This document shows positions 1 through 9,211 of a stretch of DNA of 64,000 nt, one piece after another. Source of the stretch: Anaerobutyricum hallii DSM 3353. Its GTDB lineage: Bacteria; Bacillota; Clostridia; Lachnospirales; Lachnospiraceae. A model generated the notes under the pieces. That model did not search any database, was not told where the DNA came from, and was given only the letters and a program-made list of their open reading frames with translations. The stretch's first letter is position 1. Every line of letters starts with the position of its first letter. A program made the translations under genes and the position numbers. The DNA lies in the NCBI RefSeq assembly GCF_000173975.1, contig NZ_ACEP01000106.1, positions 31,998 to 95,997 of the forward strand. The letters run 5' to 3'.

Positions 1-677
1 CGATACTTTTGCTTGGAACAGAGATGATGGATGAGGACTTTCCTCTATATATGAGTGGAAATTGTCCGATGGTGCTGTTGGATTGCTGGAGTTCGAATTA
101 CTCTGTGAATGCCGTACTTATTAATAATGCAGATTCTGCGGTGACGGCAGTTCAGTACCTTATTAATAAGGGACACAGAGAAATAGGATATCTCAGAGGA
201 AGATTTCGAATCAAGGCATTTACTTCCCGGTGTGCGGGATACAGCAGAGCACTTTCCAAGAATAACATTGAGTTAAACAGCCAGTATATTTTCACAGTGA
301 GTACCACGATGGATGGGGCTTACAAAGATATGAAGGAATATCTGGCAAAGGGAGCGAAGATGCCGACCGCATTTTTTGCAGATGATGACATGATAGCTCT
401 TGGATGTATCAAGGCTTTTCAGGAAGCAGGATACAGAGTACCGGAAGATATTTCGGTCGCTTCATTTGATGATCTTCCGTTCTGCGAGATTTCTTCACCG
501 CGACTGACGACGATCAAAGTATTTAAATACGAGATGGGCCAGATTGCAGTCAGACGATTGATAGAAGTCATGAAGGACGGCGGTAAAATAAATACAAAGA
601 CACAGGTATGTACGGAGTTTGTAGAGCGCGACAGCGTAATTGATTTAAACTCCGCCTCAAAAGAAGGAGGAAATTAG
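1..677 (+). CDS. LacI-family transcriptional regulator, C-terminal part (5' end outside window)
   Basis: The reading frame is open from the first base. The protein seen is the C-terminal sugar-binding half of a LacI/GalR regulator: the opening residues match the sheet that precedes the 'LLGTE' turn, followed by the family hallmarks 'NKGHREIGYLRG', 'FFADDDMIALGCIKAFQEAGYRVPED' in pieces, and 'ISVASFDDLPFCEISSPRLTTIK'. The N-terminal helix-turn-helix must lie upstream of base 1. The stop is followed after three bases by the isomerase start, and the isomerase ribosome binding site lies inside the end of this gene, so the two are co-transcribed. By context it is the local regulator of the sugar operon that follows; the inducer is inferred to be that sugar or its phosphate. 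Confidence 0.9.
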   Translation, partial: ILLLGTEMMDEDFPLYMSGNCPMVLLDCWSSNYSVNAVLINNADSAVTAVQYLINKGHREIGYLRGRFRIKAFTSRCAGYSRALSKNNIELNSQYIFTVSTTMDGAYKDMKEYLAKGAKMPTAFFADDDMIALGCIKAFQEAGYRVPEDISVASFDDLPFCEISSPRLTTIKVFKYEMGQIAVRRLIEVMKDGGKINTKTQVCTEFVERDSVIDLNSASKEGGN

Positions 678-680
678 AGG

Positions 681-2099
681 ATGGATAAGGTAGTACTTGG
701 TTTTGCACCAACAAGAAGAGCAATTTTTTCAGCACCAGCAGCTGTAGTATATCGAGGATTAACAGCAAAGAGATTAAAAGAGTTAAATGTAGATTTCGTA
801 GATATTGACGATGTAAATGATGAAGGTCTTCTCTATGATGACGCTGGAATGGAAAAAATCTACGAAAAGTTTAGAGATGCAAAAGTAGATGGTTTATTCG
901 TTCCTCACTGTAACTTCGGTACAGAATACGAAGTATGCCGCCTGGCTAAGAAGTTAAATGTTCCTGTTTTATTATGGGGACCAAGAGACGAATGTCCAGA
1001 TGAGAACGGTATGCGTCTTCGTGACAGCCAGTGTGGATTATTTGCAACAGGTAAAGTTTTAAGAAGATTCGGAATTCCATTTACATATTTAAAGAACTGC
1101 AACCTTGAAGATGAGTGCTTCGCAGAAGGAATTGACCGTTTCTTAAGAGTTTGTAACGTAGTAAAAGCGTTCCGTAACACAAGAGTTCTTCAGATTTCCA
1201 CAAGACCATTTGATTTCTGGTCAACAATGTGCAACGAAGGCGAATTACTTGAGAAGTTTGGAATTCAGCTTTCCCCAATCCCAATGCCAGAATTAACTCA
1301 GGCAATGAAAGATGTAAAGGAGAATTCTCCAGAAGAGATTAAAGAAGTAACAGATTACTGCCGTGAGAAAATGTGCATCAAAGTTACACCAGAACAGCTT
1401 GATAACGTAGCAGCATTAAAGATTGCTATGACAAGATTAGGAAAGAAATACGGATGTAACTGTGGAGCGATTCAGTGCTGGAACGCACTTCAGGATGAAA
1501 TCGGAATCATGCCATGTGCAGCAAATGCACTTTGCAATGATGAGGGATTCCCAATCGCATGCGAGACAGATATCCACGGAACAATCACTTCTGTATTAGT
1601 AGAGGCTGCAGCAATGGGAGAGACAAGATCTTTCTTCGCTGACTGGACAGTTCGTCATCCATATAATGACAACGCAGAGCTTTTACAGCACTGTGGTCCA
1701 TGGCCAATCTCCATCGCCAAAGAAAAACCAACGATCGACACACCAGTTGCATTCGATTGTTCTGGTTCCTTAATGGCACAGGCAAAAGACGGAGAACACA
1801 TTTCCTTAGTACGTTTTGACGGAGATAACGGAGAATACTCCTTACTTCTTGGAAACGCTAAGACAGTAGATGGTCCTTATACAAAAGGTACCTATATGTG
1901 GGTTGAAGTTGAGAACCTTGACCGCTTAGAAGATAAACTCGTTCAGGGACCTTACATCCACCACTGCGTAGGTGTTCATCAGGATGTTGTACCTGTATTA
2001 TACGAAGCATGTAAGTACATCGGTGTTACACCAGACTTATATGACCCAATCGAGGAAAAAGTAAAAGCTATCATCCGCGGTGAAAAGGTAGAAAAATAA
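681..2099 (+). CDS. L-fucose/L-arabinose isomerase-family sugar isomerase
   Basis: A 472-residue protein with the fold features of the L-fucose/L-arabinose isomerase superfamily. It opens with a Rossmann-like start ('VVLGFAPTRRAIFSAPAA'), has a central 'VLLWGPRDECPDENG' stretch, and a C-terminal half with conserved Glu, Asp and His residues typical of the Mn2+ site ('ACETDIHGTITSVL', later 'GPYIHHCVGVHQDV'). ATG follows GGAGG by eight bases. The family interconverts aldoses and ketoses. In this operon, next to an FGGY kinase and a two-subunit transketolase, the simplest reading is aldose to ketose before phosphorylation. The substrate is not readable from sequence; D-apiose is a candidate (see findings), while L-fucose itself is unlikely because no aldolase is present. 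Confidence 0.8.
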   Translation: MDKVVLGFAPTRRAIFSAPAAVVYRGLTAKRLKELNVDFVDIDDVNDEGLLYDDAGMEKIYEKFRDAKVDGLFVPHCNFGTEYEVCRLAKKLNVPVLLWGPRDECPDENGMRLRDSQCGLFATGKVLRRFGIPFTYLKNCNLEDECFAEGIDRFLRVCNVVKAFRNTRVLQISTRPFDFWSTMCNEGELLEKFGIQLSPIPMPELTQAMKDVKENSPEEIKEVTDYCREKMCIKVTPEQLDNVAALKIAMTRLGKKYGCNCGAIQCWNALQDEIGIMPCAANALCNDEGFPIACETDIHGTITSVLVEAAAMGETRSFFADWTVRHPYNDNAELLQHCGPWPISIAKEKPTIDTPVAFDCSGSLMAQAKDGEHISLVRFDGDNGEYSLLLGNAKTVDGPYTKGTYMWVEVENLDRLEDKLVQGPYIHHCVGVHQDVVPVLYEACKYIGVTPDLYDPIEEKVKAIIRGEKVEK

Positions 2100-2128
2100 T
2101 TAGTAGTTTAAGTTAACAATTGTAATTT

Positions 2129-2248
2129 GATAACTATTCAGATTCGGATAATTTTTGAATGATGTTTACATGAAAAATATATAAAAAATATATAGCGAAG
2201 CAAACTTATTTGCAAAAGAGCATAAAAGATGAACTCTGAATAGTTATC
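2129..2248. repeat. 14-bp inverted repeat flanking the isomerase-transketolase gap
   Basis: GATAACTATTCAGA at 2129-2142 is repeated as its exact reverse complement at 2235-2248, 92 bases apart. The segment between is very AT-rich and includes runs such as AAATATATAAAAAATATATA. The right arm ends about 34 bases before the transketolase start. It could be a long-loop mRNA stem separating the isomerase message from the rest of the operon, or a pair of operator half sites. No U-tract follows, so it is not an intrinsic terminator. Confidence 0.45.
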
Positions 2249-2281
2249 GCATTTATTTACATTTATATAGGAGGCATAAAA

Positions 2282-3109
2282 GTGAATTTAGAAGCATTAT
2301 CCTTTGAATGCAGACAAAATGTCCTTGATATGATCATGGAAGGAAGAGCCGGTCATATCGGTGGAGACTTCAGTGTAATGGATATCCTCATTACTCTGTA
2401 CTTTAAACAGATGAATATTAGTCCTGATAATCTTGACGATCCTGACAGGGATTTATTCGTTATGAGTAAAGGACATTCTGTAGAAGCATACTATGCTGTT
2501 CTTGCAGCAAAAGGCTTCCTAGATATCGAAGATGTAATTAAGAACTTCTCCAAATTTGGTTCTCCATACATCGGACATCCAAATAACAAACTTCCAGGAA
2601 TCGAGATGAACTCCGGTTCTCTTGGACATGGACTTCCAGTTTGTGTTGGTATGGCACTTGCAAATAAGATGGATGGAAAGACAGGCCGTGTTTACACAGT
2701 TATGGGTGACGGCGAGCTGGCAGAAGGTTCTGTATGGGAAGGTGCTATGGCAGCCGGACATTACAAATTAGACAACCTTTGTGCAGTAGTTGACAGAAAC
2801 CGTCTTCAGATTTCCGGTAACACAGAAGATGTTATGGCTGATGATGACTTAGATGCACGTTTCCGCGCATTTGGATGGAATTCCATTCATGCACAGGGTA
2901 ACAACATCGAATCTTTAAATGAAGCATTTGAAGAAGCAAAGACCTGCAAAGGAAAACCAACGGTAATTATCGCAGATACAATTAAAGGTTACGGCGGTGG
3001 CGAGATCATGGAAAACAAAGCTGACTGGCACCACAAAGTACCTACACAGGAAATGTACGAGACAATTTCCGCTGAACTTTTAAAGAGGAGGGACGCAGCA
3101 AATGAATAA
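2282..3109 (+). CDS. Transketolase, N-terminal (thiamine-diphosphate binding) subunit
   Basis: 275 residues covering only the TPP/Mg-binding half of transketolase. Visible motifs are 'SKGHSVEAYYA' near residue 60, 'GSLGHGLPVCVGMALA' near 110, and the GDG...N diphosphate motif 'GDGELAEGSVWEGA' ending at 'VVDRN' around residues 140-170. The start is GTG, chosen because AGGAGG lies seven bases upstream. It overlaps the next gene by eight bases, which implies coupled translation with its partner half. Split transketolases are common in Clostridia and work as a complex of the two subunits; when linked to a sugar isomerase and kinase they are usually specialised catabolic enzymes rather than the pentose-phosphate enzyme. 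Confidence 0.92.
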   Translation: MNLEALSFECRQNVLDMIMEGRAGHIGGDFSVMDILITLYFKQMNISPDNLDDPDRDLFVMSKGHSVEAYYAVLAAKGFLDIEDVIKNFSKFGSPYIGHPNNKLPGIEMNSGSLGHGLPVCVGMALANKMDGKTGRVYTVMGDGELAEGSVWEGAMAAGHYKLDNLCAVVDRNRLQISGNTEDVMADDDLDARFRAFGWNSIHAQGNNIESLNEAFEEAKTCKGKPTVIIADTIKGYGGGEIMENKADWHHKVPTQEMYETISAELLKRRDAANE

Positions 3110-4034
3110 GATTGCAAACCGTCAGGTAATCTGTGAGACATTAATGGAACAGGTAAAAGAGGATAAGAGCATTGTTGCTTTATGTAGTGACTCTCGTGGT
3201 TCAGCATCCATGACACCATTTTTCAATGCTTATCCTGAAAATAGTGTAGAAATCGGTATTGCAGAGCAGAACTTAGTAAGTATTTCTGCTGGTATGGCAA
3301 AATGCGGCAAGAAGCCTTTCTGCTTCTCCCCGGCAAGTTTCATTTCTACAAGAAGTTACGAGCAGGCAAAAGTTGACGTTGCTTACTCTAACACAAACGT
3401 TAAGTTAGTTGGTATCAGTGGTGGTATCAGCTACGGTGAACTTGGAATGAGCCATCATTCCGCACAGGACATTGCAGCAATGAGCGCAATTCCTAACATG
3501 AGAGTGTATCTGCCAAGTGACAGATTTCAGACAAAACACCTCATCGAAGCGTTATTAAAAGATGAAAAACCAGCTTACATCCGTACAGGACGTAACCCGG
3601 TAGAAGATATTTACTCTGAAGACAACTGCCCATTTGAGATGGACAAAGCTACTGTGATTAAAGAAGGTACAGACGTTGTATTAATTGGCTGCGGCGAGAT
3701 GGTAAGACCTTGCGTAGAAGCAGCGGAAATCCTTGAGAAAGAGGGAATCAGCGCAACAGTTCTTGATATGTACTGCGTAAAACCTTTAGATACAGAAGCA
3801 ATCATCAAGGCAGCTACAAACGCCAAAGCAGTTGTAACAGCAGAAGAACATGCTCCATTTGGCGGACTTGGCTCCATGGTAGCACAGGTTGTTGGCGCAA
3901 ACTGCCCTAAGAAAGTAGTTAACGTAGCACTGCCAGATGCACCAGTAATCACTGGTAATTCCAAAGCAGTATTTGATTACTACGGAATGAACGGCGAAGG
4001 CATTGCAGCAAAAGCAAAAGAGGCTTTAGCATAA
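3102..4034 (+). CDS. Transketolase, C-terminal (pyrimidine-binding) subunit
   Basis: 310 residues with the pyrimidine-binding domain ('VEIGIAEQNLVSISAGMA', whose Glu is the catalytic glutamate that contacts the aminopyrimidine) and the C-terminal transketolase domain ('VVTAEEHAPFGGLGS'). It starts inside the end of the N-terminal subunit gene (ATG at 3102, stop of the partner at 3109) and stops three bases before the kinase start, so the three genes form a tight translational unit. Together the halves equal one full transketolase. The inferred job is transfer of a two-carbon ketol unit from the phosphorylated ketose made by the neighbouring isomerase and kinase. Confidence 0.92.
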   Translation: MNKIANRQVICETLMEQVKEDKSIVALCSDSRGSASMTPFFNAYPENSVEIGIAEQNLVSISAGMAKCGKKPFCFSPASFISTRSYEQAKVDVAYSNTNVKLVGISGGISYGELGMSHHSAQDIAAMSAIPNMRVYLPSDRFQTKHLIEALLKDEKPAYIRTGRNPVEDIYSEDNCPFEMDKATVIKEGTDVVLIGCGEMVRPCVEAAEILEKEGISATVLDMYCVKPLDTEAIIKAATNAKAVVTAEEHAPFGGLGSMVAQVVGANCPKKVVNVALPDAPVITGNSKAVFDYYGMNGEGIAAKAKEALA

Positions 4035-4036
4035 TT

Positions 4037-5518
4037 ATGAAGAAATACGTATTGGGTATTGATCAGAGTACGCAGGGAACAAAAGGTATCATTTTTGACG
4101 GTTCAGGTAAGATTATTGCCCGAACCGACCTTGCACATGATCAGATTATCAACGAAAAGGGCTGGGTAGAACATAACCCGGATCAGATTATGAAAAATGT
4201 TATCCAGGTCGTAAAGAATGTTGTGGAGAAGGCGGGCATTGATAAAGAAGAGATTCTTACCCTGGGTATCAGTAATCAGCGTGAGACCGCAGTATGCTGG
4301 AACAAAAATACTGGCAGACCGGTTTACAACGCAATTGTATGGCAGTGTGCCCGTGGTGAAGCAATCTGTAACAAGATTGCAGAGGACGGTTACGCACAGA
4401 TGGTACAGGAACATTCCGGAATTCCGCTGTCTCCATATTATTCTGCAGCAAAGATCGCATGGGTACTTCAGAACGTACCAGAAGCAAAAGAGGCAGCAGA
4501 TAAGGGAGAACTTGCAGTAGGAACGATGGACAGTTACCTCGTATACCAGCTTACAAAAGACCATGCGTTTAAAACAGACTATTCAAACGCCTCCCGGACA
4601 CAGATGTTTAATGTGTCTGCCCTTGACTGGGATGAAGAATTAATTTCCTTATTTGGAATTAAAAAAGAAATGTTAGCAGAAATCTGTGATTCCAATGCCT
4701 TATATGGCTATACAGATTTTGATGGATATCTTGAGGAAGCCATTCCGATTCATGGTGTGATGGGAGATTCCCACGGAGCCTTATATGGACAGGGATGTGT
4801 GAATCCAGGAATGATTAAAGCAACTTATGGAACAGGTTCTTCTATTATGATGAACGTTGGTGAGAAGCCTATTTTCAGTGACAAGGGAGTTGTTACTTCC
4901 CTTGCATGGTCTCTTTCCGGTAAAGTGAATTATGTTCTTGAAGGAAATATTAATTACACCGGAGCAGTTATCACATGGCTGCAAAAAGACCTCGGACTGA
5001 TTGCCTCCGCAAAGGAAACAGAAGAACTGGCTAAGAGTGCCAATCCGGGAGATACTACCTATCTTGTACCAGCATTTACAGGTCTCGGCGCCCCTTACTG
5101 GGACAGTAAAGCGAAAGCTGTTGTCAGCGGAATCACCCGCACAACAGGTAAGGCAGAGCTGGTAAGAGCAGCACTTGACTGTATCGTTTATCAGATCAGC
5201 GATGTAGTTAATGCAATGGCAGAAGATTCTGGCATCAAGGTTGATGAGCTTCGCGTAGATGGCGGCCCAACTAAGAATGGTTATCTTATGCAGTTCCAGA
5301 GTGATATTTTAGATATTCCGGTACAGGTACCAGATGCAGAGGAATTATCTGCTATGGGCCCGGCATATGCCGCTGGAATCGCTATGGGAATTTACGAACA
5401 GACTGCATTATTTGAAAGTCTTAACCGCACCAGATTTACCCCTGAGATGGATGCGGAGACAAGATGCACAAAATATACAGGCTGGAAAGAGAGTGTTGGA
5501 CTCGTATTAACAAAATAG
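4037..5518 (+). CDS. FGGY-family carbohydrate kinase (xylulokinase-like)
   Basis: 493 residues, the usual length for the FGGY family. The N-terminal phosphate-binding loop is 'LGIDQSTQGTKG', followed by 'GWVEHNPDQI', 'GISNQRETAVCWNK' and 'NAIVWQCARG', which are typical of xylulokinase and glycerol kinase. The second ATPase loop is 'ATYGTGSSIMMNVG' and the adenosine loop is near 'RVDGGPTKNGYLMQFQSDIL'. The spacing from the transketolase stop is three bases. The enzyme phosphorylates a free sugar or ketose with ATP; by context it acts on the isomerase product to make the transketolase substrate. The exact sugar cannot be read from sequence. Confidence 0.88.
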   Translation: MKKYVLGIDQSTQGTKGIIFDGSGKIIARTDLAHDQIINEKGWVEHNPDQIMKNVIQVVKNVVEKAGIDKEEILTLGISNQRETAVCWNKNTGRPVYNAIVWQCARGEAICNKIAEDGYAQMVQEHSGIPLSPYYSAAKIAWVLQNVPEAKEAADKGELAVGTMDSYLVYQLTKDHAFKTDYSNASRTQMFNVSALDWDEELISLFGIKKEMLAEICDSNALYGYTDFDGYLEEAIPIHGVMGDSHGALYGQGCVNPGMIKATYGTGSSIMMNVGEKPIFSDKGVVTSLAWSLSGKVNYVLEGNINYTGAVITWLQKDLGLIASAKETEELAKSANPGDTTYLVPAFTGLGAPYWDSKAKAVVSGITRTTGKAELVRAALDCIVYQISDVVNAMAEDSGIKVDELRVDGGPTKNGYLMQFQSDILDIPVQVPDAEELSAMGPAYAAGIAMGIYEQTALFESLNRTRFTPEMDAETRCTKYTGWKESVGLVLTK

Positions 5519-5540
5519 TATAGGGGAATTCCCAATACTA
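5516..5540. repeat. Near-perfect 25-bp palindrome at the kinase stop codon
   Basis: TAGTAT and ATACTA flank a perfect GGGAATTCCC core, with a single extra G on the left side. The first three bases are the kinase stop codon. The palindrome lies about 60 bases upstream of the predicted promoter of the transporter genes and has no U-tract, so an operator is more likely than a terminator. It lacks the central CG typical of many LacI-family operators, so the binding protein is uncertain. Confidence 0.35.
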
Positions 5541-5596
5541 TGTTAAATTCATAGCAAAGTAAACAAAAAAATACAAGACTTTTTAATAAAATAGTA

Positions 5597-5625
5597 TTGA
5601 TTTCACAAAGAAATTGGAGTACACT
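5597..5625 (+). promoter_or_regulatory. Sigma-A promoter for the ABC transporter genes
   Basis: TTGATT (5597-5602), a 17-base spacer, and TACACT (5620-5625) lie about 100 bases upstream of the substrate-binding protein gene. It would let the importer be transcribed separately from the upstream enzymes. Confidence 0.55.
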
Positions 5626-5721
5626 TGTATTATCGCAAAACATCCTTGAGATTTGCGCAGAAGGGCTAACAGCTTCTGTGTTATCTAGCATATATTTTTC
5701 AAAATGAGGAGGAAATGAAAA

Positions 5722-6759
5722 ATGAGAATGTTTAAGAAAGTTTTAGCTGGCTTCGTTGCAGCAGCAATGGTAGCTACAATGGCTGGATGTGGAAGCAGCA
5801 ATAGTAGTACAAAAGATAGTGGATCAGATAAGGCAGCAGCAGAGGCTACAACAGAAGCAGCAGCTCCTGCAAAAGTTCTTAACACTAACGCAGCTAACAA
5901 GCTGATCTACTGTATCACACCATCTACTTCTAATCCTTACTTCGGTACTGTTCAGACAGCATGTAAAGAAGAAGGCGAGAAGTTAGGATACAAAGTTAAA
6001 TGTGTATCTCATGATGATGATGCTACAAAACAGTCCGAATTATTCGATACAGCTATTTCCGAAGGCGCATCCGCAATCGTTTGTGATAACGCCGGAGCAG
6101 ATGCTTCTATCGAAGCAGTTCAGAAAGCTTATGATGCTGGAATCCCTACATTCATGGTTGACCGTGAGATCAACAAAGAAGGTCTTTGCGTATCTCAGAT
6201 CGTAGCTAACAATGACCAGGGTGCTCAGGCAGCAGCAGAAGCATTAGTAGAAGCTACAGGCGGAAAAGGTGACTACGCAGAATTATTAGGACTTGAGTCC
6301 GATACAAACTGCCAGGTTCGTTCTAACGCTTTCCACAGAGTTCTTGACCAGACAGACATGAAGATGGTTGCTCAGCAGTCCGCTAACTGGGATCAGACAG
6401 AAGGCCAGTCCAAAGCTGAAACAATCTTACAGCAGTATCCAGACATTACAGCGATCGTTTGTGGTAATGATACTATGGCTTGTGGTGCAGCAGCAGCAGT
6501 TGCAGCAGCAAACCTTGACCATGACGTATATATCATCGGTGTTGACGGATCTAACGATATGAGAGATAACATCAAAGATGGTAAAGCACTTGCAACAGCT
6601 CTTCAGCAGATTGATAAGATCACAAGAAATGCAGTTACTCAGGCTAACGATTACCTGACAAACGGAACTACAGGTCTTGAAGAGAAGCAGTTAGTTGACT
6701 GTGTTGTAATTACAAAGGATAACGCTGACAAGTTAGATAACTTTGTTTTCGCAGAATAA
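5722..6759 (+). CDS. Sugar ABC transporter substrate-binding lipoprotein (ribose/RbsB type)
   Basis: 345 residues. A lipoprotein signal peptide ends in the lipobox 'MAGC' at about residues 21-24, followed by a Ser/Ala/Thr-rich linker and a type I periplasmic-binding fold of the pentose/hexose group: 'YFGTVQTACKEEGEKLGYKV', 'EGASAIVCDNAGADA', 'GIPTFMVDREI', 'TAIVCGNDTMACGAAAAV', 'IGVDGSNDMRDNIKDG'. The start ATG has GAGGAGGAAA upstream. It is anchored to the outer face of the membrane and delivers sugar to the permease encoded downstream. A strong hairpin follows the gene and is a likely reason for higher expression than the downstream transporter genes. Confidence 0.93.
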   Translation: MRMFKKVLAGFVAAAMVATMAGCGSSNSSTKDSGSDKAAAEATTEAAAPAKVLNTNAANKLIYCITPSTSNPYFGTVQTACKEEGEKLGYKVKCVSHDDDATKQSELFDTAISEGASAIVCDNAGADASIEAVQKAYDAGIPTFMVDREINKEGLCVSQIVANNDQGAQAAAEALVEATGGKGDYAELLGLESDTNCQVRSNAFHRVLDQTDMKMVAQQSANWDQTEGQSKAETILQQYPDITAIVCGNDTMACGAAAAVAAANLDHDVYIIGVDGSNDMRDNIKDGKALATALQQIDKITRNAVTQANDYLTNGTTGLEEKQLVDCVVITKDNADKLDNFVFAE

Positions 6760-6825
6760 GAGAAGTTCGTAGTATAAATTTAATTGAATCTGTTAGGTCT
6801 GAAGGGGGTTAGGCTCTCTTCAGTG

Positions 6826-6866
6826 TGTGGAGGGGTGCCAATAAGTTATTCGGCACCCTTCTCACA
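6826..6866 (+). other. Strong intra-operon hairpin after the binding-protein gene
   Basis: TGTGGAGGGGTGCC pairs with GGCACCCTTCTCACA across a loop of about 12 bases, with minor mismatches in the lower stem. There is no U-tract. Hairpins at this position, between a binding-protein gene and the rest of its transporter operon, commonly protect the 3' end of the binding-protein mRNA; that role is inferred here. Confidence 0.6.
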
Positions 6867-6903
6867 TGTAGGGACAGCAGGGAATAGAGAAAGGAAGAAA
6901 ACC

Positions 6904-7545
6904 ATGGCAAAACGTTTGATAAGTACTGTTTTAACAGTAGTAATGGCAGCCGTTTTATTAACAGGCTGTGTGAAGGTAGTAAAGATTGGTCATGAGGGAG
7001 ATCTTACAGGGCAGAAAGAGTTCAATCCTGGTGACAGTGTAGAAGCAATCTGGGATTCAGAAGTAATTCCAGAATGTGAGAAAAAAGCAGTAGATGTATC
7101 TGACATTTTAGCAAAGTATGATGGCAAGCTCACAGAAATGGGCGAAGAATTTGATGGCTTAAAGACAAAAGCAGCTTCTTATTATAACTATGCAGTAAAA
7201 TTAGAAGGTGCAAAGATTACAAAAGTAGATAAAGATTCTTTCTACGGAACAGTAACATTAGAAGTTCCTGGCTACACAGGAAAGACAGTAGTTACCTGTC
7301 AGATTGGTAAATATAAGAATTCATCTATTCGTGATGATATGAGTTTCATTAACTTCTCTGATTTTACAAACCAGACAGAATGGGGTCAGGTAAATACAAG
7401 TATGCTTGAAAAAGTTGAAGAAGCAGTTGTAAAACCTGTATACGATGACCTTGCAGAAGGAGCAACAGTAAACCTTGTTGGATGTTTCACTGCTGATTCC
7501 AATGATGCAATCGTAATTACTCCGGTTGTTCTTGAAGTAAAATAA
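6904..7545 (+). CDS. DUF2291-type lipoprotein of a sugar ABC transporter cluster
   Basis: 213 residues from the ATG at 6904, which has GAAAGGAAG upstream; the longer open frame starting at 6784 runs through the hairpin and is not used. The N-terminus is a signal peptide ending in the lipobox 'LTGC' near residue 20. The rest matches what I recall of DUF2291, a family of predicted exported lipoproteins found next to ribose-type sugar transporters; 'EFNPGDSVEAIWDSEVIPE' is its characteristic N-terminal segment. Its function is not established. Position between the binding protein and the ATPase genes suggests an accessory role in uptake. Confidence 0.78.
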   Translation: MAKRLISTVLTVVMAAVLLTGCVKVVKIGHEGDLTGQKEFNPGDSVEAIWDSEVIPECEKKAVDVSDILAKYDGKLTEMGEEFDGLKTKAASYYNYAVKLEGAKITKVDKDSFYGTVTLEVPGYTGKTVVTCQIGKYKNSSIRDDMSFINFSDFTNQTEWGQVNTSMLEKVEEAVVKPVYDDLAEGATVNLVGCFTADSNDAIVITPVVLEVK

Positions 7546-7588
7546 CAGACAGAACACAGTAAGAATCAGTTAGAGGAGGATGAATTGG

Positions 7589-9118
7589 ATGGCTGAGAAT
7601 AAAGATAAAGATATCGTAATGAAATGCCGGCACATGGAAAAGGTTTATCCTGGTACAAAGGCTCTTGACGATGTTGACTTTAACATTTACCGTGGAAAAG
7701 TTAACGTATTAATCGGAGAAAATGGTGCAGGCAAGTCCACATTAATGAAGCAGATTGCCGGAATCGAGCAGCCTTCTTCAGGAAAGATGTATCTTGACGG
7801 CGAAGAAGTAAGCTTCAAAAATACAACAGAGGCGAGAGCAAAGGGAGTAGGTATCATTCATCAGGAACTTTCCCTTTTTCCCAACTTAAACGTATACCAG
7901 AACATTTTTATGAACAACGAACAGAAAAAAGGTGTCGTTGTAAATAATGAAATACATAAACAGAAGACCAAAGAGGTTCTTGAAAGACTGGAGTATCCGA
8001 TTGATCCGGAGGCGAAAGTCGGAGACCTTCGTGTAGGTCAGCAGCAGATGATCGAGATTGCCCGTAACTTAATTCAGGATGACTTAAAGATTCTCATCAT
8101 GGATGAGCCTACATCTTCCTTAAGTCAGTCAGAGGTACAGGTACTTTTCAAGATCATGCGTGAGTTAAATGCCCAGGGCATTTCCATCGTATATATTTCC
8201 CATCGTCTTGAAGAGATTATGGAGATTGGTGACCATGTTACTATTCTTCGAGATGGTAAATATGTAGATGATGCAGCAGTTAAAGATATTGACGTTCCTT
8301 GGATCGTACAGAAGATGACAGGTAGTAACAAATCCTACCCTAAGAAAGAAAGAGATATTGACTGGGAGAAACAGGATACTGTTCTTGAAGTTAAAGACCT
8401 CTGTCTTCCAAAGAAAGGTGGCGGATGGCTGCTTGATCATGTAAGCTTTAAGTTAAAACGAGGAGAGATTCTCGGAATTTACGGCTTAATGGGAGCCGGA
8501 CGTACAGAAGTATTTGAATGTCTGATGGGACTTCATCCAGAACACACTGGAGAGGTTTATGTTGACGGCAAGAAAATTAAGATTAAGAACATTGCAGAGC
8601 AGATCAAGAATGGTTTTGCCTTAGTTCCTGAAGACCGCCAGGCAGAAGGTCTTGTACAGACACTGGATATCGAAAAGAATATTTCCCTTTCCAGCTTAAA
8701 GACCTGCTGTAATAAGTTCGTTTTATCCAAACAAAAGGAAGACGAATATGTAGATGCACAGATTAAAGATATTCATATTAAAGTAGCAGATAAACATCTT
8801 CCGATTTTATCCCTTTCCGGTGGTAACCAGCAGAAATGTGTAATCGGTAAAGGTGTGTTGACAGATCCTAAGATTCTTCTTATGGATGAGCCGAGCCGTG
8901 GTATTGATATCGGTGCCAAGACAGAGGTATTTGATATTATCAACCAGTATGCAGACCGTGGACTTTCCATTATCTGTGTAAGTTCAGAGCTTAAGGAGAT
9001 GCTGGCAATCGCCAACCGAGTTGTCGTTTTATCAAACGGTATTAAGACCGCAGAATTTACAGATGACGAGATCACAGAGGATAATCTGGTATTAGCATCC
9101 TACAAAGGTCATCACTAA
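7589..9118 (+). CDS. Sugar ABC transporter ATP-binding protein (RbsA/MglA type, two ATPase domains)
   Basis: 509 residues from the ATG at 7589. An in-frame ATG at 7580 directly abuts AGGAGG, so the second ATG, nine bases from that site, is the better start. The first nucleotide-binding domain has Walker A 'IGENGAGKSTLMK', signature 'LRVGQQQMIEIARNL' and Walker B 'ILIMDEPTSSLS'. The second has a degenerate Walker A 'IYGLMGAGRTEVFE', signature 'LSGGNQQKCVIGKG' and Walker B 'ILLMDEPSRGIDIG'. This asymmetry is standard for the ribose/galactose family. It powers import through the permease encoded next. Confidence 0.95.
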   Translation: MAENKDKDIVMKCRHMEKVYPGTKALDDVDFNIYRGKVNVLIGENGAGKSTLMKQIAGIEQPSSGKMYLDGEEVSFKNTTEARAKGVGIIHQELSLFPNLNVYQNIFMNNEQKKGVVVNNEIHKQKTKEVLERLEYPIDPEAKVGDLRVGQQQMIEIARNLIQDDLKILIMDEPTSSLSQSEVQVLFKIMRELNAQGISIVYISHRLEEIMEIGDHVTILRDGKYVDDAAVKDIDVPWIVQKMTGSNKSYPKKERDIDWEKQDTVLEVKDLCLPKKGGGWLLDHVSFKLKRGEILGIYGLMGAGRTEVFECLMGLHPEHTGEVYVDGKKIKIKNIAEQIKNGFALVPEDRQAEGLVQTLDIEKNISLSSLKTCCNKFVLSKQKEDEYVDAQIKDIHIKVADKHLPILSLSGGNQQKCVIGKGVLTDPKILLMDEPSRGIDIGAKTEVFDIINQYADRGLSIICVSSELKEMLAIANRVVVLSNGIKTAEFTDDEITEDNLVLASYKGHH

Positions 9119-9211
9119 AACTAATAATGTATTTTGGAATTTTTCTATGCCAGCTTAACAGAAGCCGGAAAAGTCTTCCGAAGTACATAACAAGGAAAAG
9201 GAGAAATCAAA

